A DNA stretch of 18,054 nt from Chitinophaga pinensis. Its GTDB lineage: Bacteria; Bacteroidota; Bacteroidia; Flavobacteriales; Flavobacteriaceae. The stretch is taken from positions 1 through 18,054 of the forward strand of contig CALPNL020000019.1 in NCBI GenBank assembly GCA_943324925.2. The letters run 5' to 3'. Shown piece after piece: positions 7,676 to 14,330 of this stretch. The number at the start of each line of letters is the position of its first letter. The stretch's first letter is position 1. The translations under genes and the position numbers were made by a program. The notes under the pieces were generated by a model. It searched no databases. It saw nothing but the letters and a program-made list of their open reading frames with translations, and was not told where the DNA came from.

Positions 7676-7990
7676 ATGAAAAAATCCAACTACTTATTAA
7701 TGGCAATGGTATTGTTGTTAAGTTTTTTTCCCGCTCGAATTTTTGCTGCTGAACCTCCCTTAATTATTATTGAAAATCCTAAAGATGTACCTGTCGAAGT
7801 GCAAGCAATGTACAAAAGATTAAATGAAATCAAAGCAATAGATAAATCAAATTTAAACTCTATTCAAAAGAAAGAAATTCGTAAAGAAATAAAAACGATC
7901 AAAGCAGAATTACGAACTACTAATAATGGTGTCTATTTATCTATTGGGGCGATTATAATTATCATTCTATTGTTAATCCTGATTTTATAA
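7676..7990 (+). CDS. Small secreted protein with C-terminal membrane anchor, unknown function
   Basis: This 104-residue protein has an N-terminal signal peptide ending near FAA-EPP (about residue 25), a charged middle part rich in Lys and Glu that should form a helix (VEVQAMYKRLNEIKAIDKSN to KEIRKEIKTIKAELR), and a very hydrophobic C-terminal segment (YLSIGAIIIIILLLILIL, 87-104). The expected topology is a periplasmic helical domain tethered to the inner membrane by its tail. I do not recognise a named family. It heads a same-strand run of small envelope proteins but is separated from the next gene by 117 bp, so it may have its own promoter. Three 11-bp repeats precede it. The ATG at 7676 is the only start that yields the signal peptide. 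Confidence 0.8.
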   Translation: MKKSNYLLMAMVLLLSFFPARIFAAEPPLIIIENPKDVPVEVQAMYKRLNEIKAIDKSNLNSIQKKEIRKEIKTIKAELRTTNNGVYLSIGAIIIIILLLILIL

Positions 7991-8107
7991 TTAAATAATC
8001 GTAATTATATAAGCTTCTCCTTATTTTATGTAATGCAATTTAAAACCATTCCGCTCAAATTTGCACCATAATTATTTCAATATAATAACCTTTAACAAAT
8101 TAATATT

Positions 8108-8266
8108 ATGAACAATTTACTTTATGTGTTTGCAGTACTTCTAGTTCTATTTTGGGCTTTAGGTTTCTTTGTTTACAATGCAGGAAATTTAATAAACATT
8201 CTTTTAGTAATTGCCGTGATTGCTATTTTATTAAGGATTATTAACGGAAAAAGTATAACAAAATAA
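8108..8266 (+). CDS. lmo0937-like small membrane protein
   Basis: This 52-residue gene starts at ATG 8108 and ends at TAA 8266. The protein is two hydrophobic segments joined by a short turn (LYVFAVLLVLFWALGFFVY, then NAGNLI, then NILLVIAVIAILLRII) and ends in a short polar tail. This pattern, in particular LLVLFWALGFFVYNAGNLINILLVIA, matches the lmo0937 family of roughly 50-residue double-spanning membrane proteins that are common in Bacteroidetes and often sit near stress genes. Its molecular function is not known. It lies 33 bp upstream of the beta-barrel gene on the same strand. No full consensus promoter precedes it; CAAATTTG at 8056-8063 is a one-mismatch -7 candidate. Confidence 0.8.
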   Translation: MNNLLYVFAVLLVLFWALGFFVYNAGNLINILLVIAVIAILLRIINGKSITK

Positions 8267-8299
8267 ATATCCTAATTCAATTATTAAAAAAACAAACAA

Positions 8300-8950
8300 A
8301 TGAAAAATTCAATTTTACTTTTCGCAATTATCGCTTTAACGGGAATTAATTCCTATTCTCAAACTGAATCTACAACCTCAACTTCGGATCAACGTGATCA
8401 TTTACTTTTTGGAGTTAAACTTGGCTTAAATTATTCCAATGTTTACGATGCACAAGGTGAGAACTTTGTTGCGGACGCCAAATTTGGTGTCGCTTTGGGA
8501 GGTTTTGTTTCTATTCCAATAGGAACTTTTATAGGAGTTCAACCAGAATTATTGTATTCTCAAAAAGGTTATAAATCGTCAGGAACCTATTTAGGAACTT
8601 CCTACAGTATGACTAGAACCACTGACTTTCTTGATATTCCTATTTATTTTGTAGTAAAACCAGTGGAAAATATTTCCCTATTATTTGGACCTCAATATTC
8701 CTATTTGTTAAAACGAACTGATGATTTTACAGGTGGTTCGCTGAGTGCATCTGATATTCAAACCTTTACGAATGATAACTTAAGAAAAAATATTTTTGGT
8801 TTAGCAGGTGGATTAGATATCAATATTGATCATCTAATTATTGGATTAAGAGCTGCTTGGGATACAACTTCAAATAATGGTGATGGAACATCCTACACAC
8901 CAAGATATAAAAACATGTGGTATCAGGCCACGATAGGTTTTCGATTTTAA
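8300..8950 (+). CDS. Outer-membrane beta-barrel protein (porin-like, PorT family type)
   Basis: This 216-residue protein has a signal peptide (about residues 1-20, ending SYS-QTES) followed by alternating hydrophobic/polar strands: LLFGVKLGLNYSNVY, AKFGVALGGFVSIPIG, FIGVQPELLYSQKGYK, FLDIPIYFVVKP, ISLLFGPQYSYLL and IGLRAAW. The last strand ends MWYQATIGFRF, with the terminal Phe typical of proteins inserted by the BAM machinery. This is the pattern of the Bacteroidetes outer-membrane beta-barrel domain often annotated porin family protein. A barrel of about eight strands fits the length. Such small barrels are usually structural or of unknown role, not high-flux porins. It is 33 bp after the lmo0937-like gene and 22 bp before the YtxH-like gene. 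Confidence 0.85.
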   Translation: MKNSILLFAIIALTGINSYSQTESTTSTSDQRDHLLFGVKLGLNYSNVYDAQGENFVADAKFGVALGGFVSIPIGTFIGVQPELLYSQKGYKSSGTYLGTSYSMTRTTDFLDIPIYFVVKPVENISLLFGPQYSYLLKRTDDFTGGSLSASDIQTFTNDNLRKNIFGLAGGLDINIDHLIIGLRAAWDTTSNNGDGTSYTPRYKNMWYQATIGFRF

Positions 8951-8972
8951 TTAATAATAAATAATAGAAAAA

Positions 8973-9314
8973 ATGAACAATTCAAAAAGTATTGGAAAAA
9001 CAATCGGCACTTTAGCCTTAGGAGCTTTGGCTGGTGTAGCAGTAGGCGTTTTATTTGCTCCTAGAAAAGGAACTAAAACCAGAAATAAAATTTCGGGTGG
9101 TGCAAAAAAAATCACTAAAGAGTTAAAAAGAAAAATGGTAGATGAAGCTAAAGACTTCAGAAAAACAATGAACAAAGGCGCTAAAAATCTAAAAAATAGA
9201 GCCTCAAAATTAGAAGACATGGTAGAGGAACGAATTGAAAGTGCAAGTTCTATTCTTAAGGAAAATGCTAACGCACTACTACATTTAAACGAAGACCATC
9301 AAATAAAAAAATAA
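8973..9314 (+). CDS. YtxH-like protein
   Basis: This 113-residue protein starts with a short hydrophobic, Gly/Ala-rich segment (IGTLALGALAGVAVGVLFAPRKGTKTR, about residues 9-35). That is the hallmark of the YtxH domain, including the FAPRKGxxTR junction. A strongly basic and then acidic helical region follows (KELKRKMVDEAKDFRKTMNKGAKNLKNRASKLEDMVEERIES). YtxH proteins are small, single-spanning or membrane-associated, and are linked to general stress in Bacillus. No enzymatic role is known. The gene is 22 bp after the beta-barrel gene, and the next gene starts one base after its stop (ATG at 9316), so it is firmly within the same transcription unit. Confidence 0.85.
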   Translation: MNNSKSIGKTIGTLALGALAGVAVGVLFAPRKGTKTRNKISGGAKKITKELKRKMVDEAKDFRKTMNKGAKNLKNRASKLEDMVEERIESASSILKENANALLHLNEDHQIKK

Positions 9315-9315
9315 G

Positions 9316-9771
9316 ATGAAAACACGAATAATTTTAAATTTATTACTTGTTACAATAGTTAGTATTTCCATATCAAGTTGTAATAAGTCTCCAAAGGTGA
9401 AAGAAGCTGAACTTAACGAAGCAAAGCAAGATGTTGAGAACGCAGAAGAGGATCTTGATGAGGCTAAAACTGATTCAGTTTATGCTTTTAATAAGTACAA
9501 AAGTAGTATCCAAATTAAATTAGTTGAAAATGAAAAAGTTATCACTGATTTAAAAGCTAAGATTGAGGATAAGGACAGAAAAACACAAACTTTGTATTAT
9601 CGACAATTAGAGAATTTACAAATTAAAAATACAGAGTTGAAACTCAAAATTGAAAATTATAAACAAGGTCCAACGCAAAAATGGGAATTGTTTAAAGTAG
9701 ATTTTAACAATGAGTTGGACGATTTAGGAAAATCTATTTCAACTATAGCCAATAACAATATGAAAAATTAA
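9316..9771 (+). CDS. Coiled-coil lipoprotein, unknown function
   Basis: This 151-residue protein carries a lipoprotein signal peptide with lipobox SISSC, so Cys22 would be acylated. The mature part is almost entirely charged helix: a first Glu/Asp/Lys-rich heptad-like stretch (KVKEAELNEAKQDVENAEED), then a second from about residue 60 to 115 (VENEKVITDLKAKIEDKDRK and LENLQIKNTELKLKIENYK). It ends in a short C-terminal segment (WELFKVDFNNELDDLGKSI). It looks like a coiled-coil lipoprotein in the periplasm or on the inner leaflet of the outer membrane, possibly spanning to or bundling with another envelope component. I cannot name a family. It is tightly coupled to its neighbours, 1 bp after the YtxH-like stop and 4 bp before the next lipoprotein. 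Confidence 0.82.
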   Translation: MKTRIILNLLLVTIVSISISSCNKSPKVKEAELNEAKQDVENAEEDLDEAKTDSVYAFNKYKSSIQIKLVENEKVITDLKAKIEDKDRKTQTLYYRQLENLQIKNTELKLKIENYKQGPTQKWELFKVDFNNELDDLGKSISTIANNNMKN

Positions 9772-9775
9772 TTCC

Positions 9776-10207
9776 ATGAAAACCATATTAAATAGAATCC
9801 GAATTAAATCAGTTGTGCTTGTATTAACCTCATTAGTATTGATTCTTAACTTGGTTTCTTGTGCTAAGAAAATTCCTTTTCAAACCTCGGCACAAGTACC
9901 TGCAGCGAGAGGAAATGTCACTTATTGTAAAGACAAGAATAATAATTATGAAATTAAATTACAAATTTCTTATTTGGCAGAGCCCAACAGACTGCAACCT
10001 CCCAAAACGGCTTATGTGGTTTGGCTGGATTCAGATCAAAAATCAAATCCTATTAATTTAGGGCAAATTGTTGGAACTTCAAAGTTAAAAATTAAGTTTG
10101 AAACGGTTTCTTCTTCAAAACCTAAAAGGATTTTTATTACTGCAGAAGATGATTCAAGTGTTCAGTATCCCGGAAGTTATTTAGTATTGGAAACGAGTGA
10201 CTTTTAA
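9776..10207 (+). CDS. Small beta-rich lipoprotein, unknown function
   Basis: This 143-residue protein has a long signal sequence ending in lipobox LNLVSC, with Cys29 as the lipidation site. The mature domain has alternating beta-strand patterns (NNNYEIKLQISYL, TAYVVWLDSD, LKIKFETV, KRIFITAEDD, YPGSYLVLETSDF) and a single further Cys at residue 51. The TAYVVWLDSD region followed by a short Pro-Ile-Asn-Leu-Gly strand resembles the beta-sandwich found at the C-terminus of RskA-type anti-sigma proteins, but no helical or transmembrane anti-sigma part is present; this similarity is only a suggestion. It is the last gene of the cassette, 4 bp after the coiled-coil lipoprotein, and is followed directly by a strong terminator. 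Confidence 0.8.
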   Translation: MKTILNRIRIKSVVLVLTSLVLILNLVSCAKKIPFQTSAQVPAARGNVTYCKDKNNNYEIKLQISYLAEPNRLQPPKTAYVVWLDSDQKSNPINLGQIVGTSKLKIKFETVSSSKPKRIFITAEDDSSVQYPGSYLVLETSDF

Positions 10208-10215
10208 TTAATTTA

Positions 10216-10254
10216 AATAAAAAAGACAAACTGAATAAGTTTGTCTTTTTTATT
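10216..10254. terminator. Bidirectional intrinsic terminator
   Basis: A perfect 17-bp inverted repeat (arms 10216-10232 and 10238-10254) encloses the loop GAATA. Its core is AGACAAACT/AGTTTGTCT flanked by an A-run and a T-run, so it works as a stem-loop plus U-tract on both strands. It ends the plus-strand envelope cassette and lies just downstream of the convergent tRNA-Val gene. Confidence 0.9.
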
Positions 10255-10256
10255 TG

Positions 10257-10331
10257 TGGGCGATGAGGGGTTCGAACCCCCGACCCCCTCGGTGTAAACG
10301 AGGTGCTCTGAACCAGCTGAGCTAATCGCCC
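10257..10331 (-). tRNA. tRNA-Val, anticodon TAC
   Basis: The minus strand folds into a complete cloverleaf: acceptor stem GGGCGAT/ATCGCCC, D stem GCTC/GAGC, anticodon stem CCTCG/CGAGG around loop TTTACAC (anticodon TAC, reading GUA and related Val codons), variable GGGTC, and T arm GGGGG-TTCGAAC-CCCTC with one G-T pair. The discriminator base is A (10257). The 3' CCA is not encoded and must be added enzymatically. The gene follows the DUF4258-like gene by 58 bp. Confidence 0.97.
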
Positions 10332-10389
10332 TAAATAGGTTTGCAAATATACATTTAGAATTTGTAATTGCAACTATTATTTTTAAAAA

Positions 10390-10764
10390 TTACTTTTTAA
10401 TGATGTCTTTTAATAGAACTTTATCTGGGTAATTAATAAATTCTAGCGTTATTTGAACATTAGAAGTAGTTTGTCCCTCTACAATATAGATTTTCCCCGA
10501 TTCATATTTAATGTTACTTTTATCAAAATCTACATCGCCATATTTTAATGTATTTTTTATATCGGTCATGGTTACCCATTTTTCGTTCAGCTTTTTAGTA
10601 GCTTCAGTTGATAAATTAAATGGTTTAGTACTCAAATCGTTTAAAACACGAGCATTTGGAAAGTAATTACATCGTGTATCTTTGCCACTTAACACCATGG
10701 CTACAAAAAAGCAACCCATTATTAATCCAACTAAATAATATGCAAATCGTTGGTAAAATTTCAT
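10390..10764 (-). CDS. DUF4258-like membrane-anchored protein
   Basis: This 124-residue protein has one N-terminal transmembrane segment (about residues 8-26, YYLVGLIMGCFFVAMVLSG), followed by a conserved-looking GKDTRCNYFPNARVLNDL stretch and a small alpha/beta domain (MTDIKNTLKYGDVDFDKSN, KIYIVEGQ, VQITLEFINYPDKVLLKDI). That arrangement resembles DUF4258, a family related to small toxin-like or RNase-like folds but here without an obvious catalytic signature. The single-anchor topology predicts a periplasm-facing or cytosol-facing domain that sequence alone does not settle. It lies 35 bp after the alanine dehydrogenase-like gene and before tRNA-Val. I know of similar proteins next to alanine dehydrogenase in other flavobacteria, but the function is unknown. 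Confidence 0.8.
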   Translation of the reverse strand: MKFYQRFAYYLVGLIMGCFFVAMVLSGKDTRCNYFPNARVLNDLSTKPFNLSTEATKKLNEKWVTMTDIKNTLKYGDVDFDKSNIKYESGKIYIVEGQTTSNVQITLEFINYPDKVLLKDIIKK

Positions 10765-10799
10765 AATTTATTTTTTTGCAAATGTAAGGGAAAGTAAGT

Positions 10800-11993
10800 T
10801 TAAAATACAATTAAATTAATGTCACTGTAATTTAAACTAAACCATTCACCGATAGCTTTATTGGTCAATATCCCATGATAAGTGTAAACTCCATTTTTTA
10901 ACCCAATATTATATCTAATTGCCTTTTCTATACCGCCATCTTCAGCTATTTGCAGTAGAAATGGGGTTATAATATTGCTTATGGAAAGTGAAGCCGTTTT
11001 GGAATACCTAGAAGGGATATTTGGTACACAATAATGAATAACATCGTGATTGATATAGGTTGGTTTTTCATGGGTAGTTACTTCCGAAGTTTCAAAACAT
11101 CCACCTGTGTCAATGCTAACGTCAACAATTACGGATCCTTTTTTCATTAATTCAACCATAGCTTCTGAGACAACCACGGGACAACGTTCTTTTCCGCGCA
11201 TTGCGCCAATTGCTACATCACATCTTCTTAAAGCTTTTAACAATGCTTTTTGCTGTATGGTTGATGTGAAAATACTTTGCTTTAAATTATTCTGCAATCG
11301 TCGCAACTTGGTAATAGAATTGTCAAAAACTTTTACACTTGCTCCTAATCCTAATGCGCTTTTAGCCGCAAATTCGCCTACGGTTCCTGCTCCAAGAATC
11401 ACTACTTCTGTTGGAGGAACACCTGTTATATTTCCAAATAAAAGTCCTTTTCCAAATTGATTATTTATCATTAATTCAGATGCAATTAACACTGAAGAAA
11501 CTCCAGCAATTTCACTCAGTGATTTTACAGCAGGGTAGGTGCCATCCTCGTCTTTTATATATTCAAACGCTAATGCGGTTATTTTCTTCTTGGCTAATGC
11601 CTCAAAATAATCTTTATTTCTAGTTTTTAGCTGAATTGCAGATATAACAATAGTTTCAGGATTTACCAACTCAAATTCTTCTATTGTTAATGGGGAAATT
11701 TTTAAAAGCATTGGACAACCAAATACTTTTTTTGTGTCGGCAGTTATTTCTGCGCCTGCATCACTAAACTCTTGATCTGAATAACTTGCACTTAATCCAG
11801 CACCTGATTCAATCATCACTCTATGGCCTTCTGAAACTAGTGAATTAACAGCATCTGGAGTTAAACATATCCTACGCTCTTGATAGCTAGATTCTTTTGG
11901 AATACCAATGAAAAGATCACTTCGTTGCTTTGAAATTTCAAGTTTTTCTTCTTGAGGAAGTAATTGTGATTTGGAAAACGGGGTAAGTGCCAT
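10800..11993 (-). CDS. ald: Alanine dehydrogenase family protein with altered catalytic His
   Basis: This 397-residue protein has the two-domain fold of NAD-dependent alanine dehydrogenase / transhydrogenase N-terminal proteins. The substrate domain shows IGIPKES (29-35) and ERRICLTPDAV (39-49; Arg41 corresponds to the substrate-binding Arg). The Rossmann domain has GAGTVG (201-206) with Asp224 at the NAD-ribose position. DVSIDTGGCFETS (291-303) supplies the conserved Asp295, equivalent to catalytic Asp270 of the mycobacterial enzyme, followed by HYCVPNIPSRYSKTASLSIS. An N-terminal extension of about 27 residues is present compared with typical ald. The motif that normally reads TYLHLA, containing catalytic His96, reads SAIQLK here, with Gln121 at the His position. 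The protein may therefore be a divergent enzyme. It is downstream of tsaE by 60 bp. Confidence 0.82.
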   Translation of the reverse strand: MALTPFSKSQLLPQEEKLEISKQRSDLFIGIPKESSYQERRICLTPDAVNSLVSEGHRVMIESGAGLSASYSDQEFSDAGAEITADTKKVFGCPMLLKISPLTIEEFELVNPETIVISAIQLKTRNKDYFEALAKKKITALAFEYIKDEDGTYPAVKSLSEIAGVSSVLIASELMINNQFGKGLLFGNITGVPPTEVVILGAGTVGEFAAKSALGLGASVKVFDNSITKLRRLQNNLKQSIFTSTIQQKALLKALRRCDVAIGAMRGKERCPVVVSEAMVELMKKGSVIVDVSIDTGGCFETSEVTTHEKPTYINHDVIHYCVPNIPSRYSKTASLSISNIITPFLLQIAEDGGIEKAIRYNIGLKNGVYTYHGILTNKAIGEWFSLNYSDINLIVF

Positions 11994-12053
11994 TGATTAA
12001 TTTATTAAAATATAAATTTATAAAAAATTATGTGAAATAATCATTTATCGAAA

Positions 12054-12461
12054 TTATTTATAAATCAATTTTCTGAATCCATTGGGCAATATTTCAATAT
12101 TTATAGCGGTGCACTTTTCAGGAATCAAACTTTCTATCTTTTCTGGCCATTCAATGAAACACCAATTTCCAGAATATAAATATTCATCAATTCCCATGTC
12201 TAAAGCTTCGACTTCCGTTTTTAATCGATAACAATCAAAATGATAAACAATCTGATTATCATTTGTTTGATATTCATTAACTAAAGAAAAAGTTGGACTA
12301 CTCGTATTTCCATTTACACCTAAATTCTTACTCAGGCATTTTATCAATGTGGTTTTCCCAACACCCATATTCCCATTAAATAAAAGTACTTTATTTGGGT
12401 TTTGATTTAGTATCAATTGTGCCACATTATCAATTTCTTCCAATGAAAAAACAACTTCCAT
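12054..12461 (-). CDS. tsaE: tRNA threonylcarbamoyladenosine biosynthesis ATPase TsaE
   Basis: This 135-residue cytoplasmic P-loop ATPase has Walker A FNGNMGVGKTTLIKCL (28-43), the family motif SSPTFSLVNEY (about 54-64), YHFDCYRL (Walker B-like Asp) and the C-terminal signature FIEWPEKI. TsaE works with TsaB and TsaD in forming threonylcarbamoyl-adenosine at position 37 of tRNAs that read ANN codons; its ATP hydrolysis is thought to reset the TsaBD complex. The length is normal. It starts 22 bp after the porX stop, so the two are probably cotranscribed, an arrangement I recall from other Flavobacteriaceae. No tsaB or tsaD is visible in the window. Confidence 0.95.
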   Translation of the reverse strand: MEVVFSLEEIDNVAQLILNQNPNKVLLFNGNMGVGKTTLIKCLSKNLGVNGNTSSPTFSLVNEYQTNDNQIVYHFDCYRLKTEVEALDMGIDEYLYSGNWCFIEWPEKIESLIPEKCTAINIEILPNGFRKLIYK

Positions 12462-12483
12462 TTTAATTTATTTTTATCAATTA

Positions 12484-14037
12484 TTATTTAGGATTCATTA
12501 CCAAAAACGGAATTATCATTTCTTCTAATGAAATTCCACCATGTTGATAGGTGTTTCTATAGTAACTCACATAGTGATTGTAATTATTTACATAAGCTAA
12601 GAAATTATCATTCTTAGCAAAAATATAAGAACTACTCATATTTATAGTCGGCAAACCTACTTTCCTTGGATCTTTCACCGCATAAACATCTTTATCTTCG
12701 TAAGACAAACTTCTACCAGTTTTATATCTCAAGTTCAAACTGGTGTTTTTATCGCCAATTACTTTTGAAGGATTTTTAACATTAATTGTTCCGTGATCGG
12801 TCGTTATAATTAGTTTGAATCCTAATTTTTGTGCCTGTTGAATGATTTCTAATAACGGCGAATTCTTAAACCAACTCAATGTCAACGAGCGATATGCCTT
12901 GTCGTCTGAAGCCAATTCTTTAACTACATCCATTTCAGTTTTTGCATGTGAAAGCATGTCCACAAAATTATAAACCACCGTCACCAAGTCATTATTCTTG
13001 TAGGTTTTGAAATTATCAACTAATTTTTTTCCTGAAGCTAAATTGGTAATTTTAAAGTAATCTTGTTTGATGTTTAATCCCAATCGCTTCAAATGAGCAG
13101 TTAAAAACTCTGCTTCAAATAGGTTTTTACCGCCTTCATCAGGATCGTTTTTCCAATATTGAGGAAATTGTTTTTCCATTTCTAGTGGCGTTAATCCAGA
13201 AAAAATTGCATTTCTAGCGTATTGAGTCGCCGTAGGTAAAATAGCATAATAGGGAACCTCTTTTTCCAATTTATAGTGATTATTTACCACACTTTCAAAG
13301 ACTTTCCATTGGTCGTAACGTAAATTATCAATCACCACGAACAAAATAGGTTTGTCCTTTTTTGTGATTTCCGGAACCACTAATTCTCGAAATAGGTTAT
13401 GAGACAATATTGGTTTATCCGCTTTTGGCTCGTACCAATCTTCATAATTTCGTTCAATAAACTTTCCAAACTGAGAATTAGCTTCTACTTTTTGAGACTC
13501 TAAAATCTGTATCATCCCGTGATCATTGATGTCTTCTAACTCTAATTCCCAAAAAATCAATTTTTTATACAACTCAATCCAATCTTCATGTGAATTCACC
13601 ATTGCCATATCCATAGCAATTTTTCTAAATTCCTTTTGATAGTCCATGGTTGTTTTTTGTGAAATCAACCTCGAATGATCCAAATTCTTTTTCAAACTCA
13701 ATAATATCTGATTTGGATTAACGGGCTTTATCAAATAATCGGCAATTTTCGAACCAATTGCTTCCTCCATAATGTATTCTTCTTCACTCTTAGTGATCAT
13801 AATCATTGGAGTTGCCGACTTTTTCTCCTTCATTTCCGATAAGGTTTCCAATCCGCTCATTCCTGGCATATTTTCATCTAAAAAAACAATATCAAAATCG
13901 CCTTCTTCAAATATTTCTATAGCGTCACGACCATTATTACAACTTGTAACTTGGTAATTCTTCATTTCCAAAAACAATATGTGTGGTTTTAATAATTCAA
14001 TTTCATCATCAACCCAAAGTATTTTGATCTTATCCAT
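12484..14037 (-). CDS. porX: PorX: response regulator with PglZ phosphatase-like effector domain
   Basis: This 517-residue protein starts with a CheY-like receiver domain (about 1-120; acidic pocket Asp10/Asp11, phospho-acceptor Asp54 in FLDENMPGMSG, Thr82, Lys104 in LIKPVN). A helical linker and a C-terminal PglZ / alkaline-phosphatase-superfamily domain follow. Metal-site motifs visible in the latter are VVIDNLRYDQW, LPTATQYARNAIFSG, YNFVDMLSHAKTE, ITTDHGT and YQHGG. This is the architecture of PorX, which with the sensor PorY controls type IX secretion system genes in Bacteroidetes, and which has been described as a zinc-dependent phosphodiesterase acting on nucleotide substrates. All expected residues appear intact. 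It is the first gene of the minus-strand set porX-tsaE. No PorY, SigP or Por/Gld secretion genes are visible here. Confidence 0.95.
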   Translation of the reverse strand: MDKIKILWVDDEIELLKPHILFLEMKNYQVTSCNNGRDAIEIFEEGDFDIVFLDENMPGMSGLETLSEMKEKKSATPMIMITKSEEEYIMEEAIGSKIADYLIKPVNPNQILLSLKKNLDHSRLISQKTTMDYQKEFRKIAMDMAMVNSHEDWIELYKKLIFWELELEDINDHGMIQILESQKVEANSQFGKFIERNYEDWYEPKADKPILSHNLFRELVVPEITKKDKPILFVVIDNLRYDQWKVFESVVNNHYKLEKEVPYYAILPTATQYARNAIFSGLTPLEMEKQFPQYWKNDPDEGGKNLFEAEFLTAHLKRLGLNIKQDYFKITNLASGKKLVDNFKTYKNNDLVTVVYNFVDMLSHAKTEMDVVKELASDDKAYRSLTLSWFKNSPLLEIIQQAQKLGFKLIITTDHGTINVKNPSKVIGDKNTSLNLRYKTGRSLSYEDKDVYAVKDPRKVGLPTINMSSSYIFAKNDNFLAYVNNYNHYVSYYRNTYQHGGISLEEMIIPFLVMNPK

Positions 14038-14130
14038 CTGGCTTTTTTTAGTTCAATTATCTATTAAAAATAATGCAGCAAATTAACACTTTTTCAACGC
14101 TAACTTCTTAAATTTATTGTAATTTTTTTT

Positions 14131-14198
14131 GGAGCTTTTTCCTGCTTTCCGTTCCACTCCTCACTAAAAAGCGAGGGAGTTCACTTCAATCAGGGCTA
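14131..14198. repeat. Structured intergenic element resembling a dispersed Flavobacteriaceae repeat
   Basis: The stretch runs from GGAGCTTTTTCCTGCTTTCC (14131-14150) to TTCAATCAGGGCTA (14186-14199) and stands out from its AT-rich surroundings. The middle folds as ACTCC-TC-A-CT, loop AAAA, AG-C-GA-G-GGAGT, a stem with one mismatch and one bulge (14156-14180). The outer parts can pair as AGC..CCTG with CAGG-GCT. From memory, very similar ends (GGAAAGC.GGAAA..AGCTCC and AGCCCTGAT.GAAG) recur in intergenic regions of many Flavobacterium genomes with a variable hairpin between them. I can see only one copy in this window, so the repeat status rests on recollection. Confidence 0.5.
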
Positions 14199-14292
14199 TA
14201 AATGAAACGATTAATAATTGATTTATTTTAAAATAATATTGTTTAGTGATTCTGTAGTTAATTTTTATTTAGTGCAAACCAATTATAATCTC

Positions 14293-14300
14293 TAAATTTG
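14293..14300 (+). promoter_or_regulatory. -7 promoter element for the M13 peptidase gene
   Basis: TAAATTTG is an exact match to TAnnTTTG and lies 30 bp before the ATG at 14331, giving a leader of roughly 25 nt. No TTG occurs 17-23 bp upstream; TTTAGTG at 14268-14274 is the nearest approximation, so the -33 part is weak. Confidence 0.45.
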
Positions 14301-14330
14301 AAGTTCCAAAAAAATTAAAAATTTAGCATT

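Larger units (their letters stand above)
14038..14330. other. Divergent intergenic region between porX and the M13 peptidase gene
   Basis: There is no credible gene in this 293-bp stretch. It contains a structured, comparatively GC-rich element (14131-14198), a 14-bp AT palindrome TTATTTTAAAATAA (14223-14236), and an exact -7 box for the plus strand (14293-14300). For porX the best -7 candidate is TTAATTTG on the minus strand (14086-14079), with one mismatch and no good -33 element. Confidence 0.6.

Noticed and set aside
7987..8008. Inverted repeat ATAATTA/TAATTAT at the end of the small anchored protein gene as a terminator
   Set aside because: The 7-bp stem is AT-only with an 8-base loop and no T-run follows, so it is too weak to call an intrinsic terminator.
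8951..9220. Minus-strand hydrophobic reading frame opposite the YtxH-like gene
   Set aside because: It is the antisense of a Lys/Ala-rich real gene, which automatically gives Phe/Leu-rich sequence; the plus-strand product has recognisable YtxH features and tight operon spacing.
10137..10373. A minus-strand 78-codon reading frame with GRLAQLVQSTSFTPRGSGVRTPHRPQ-like sequence
   Set aside because: This is the well-known spurious peptide produced by translating through a tRNA gene; it overlaps tRNA-Val and the terminator completely.
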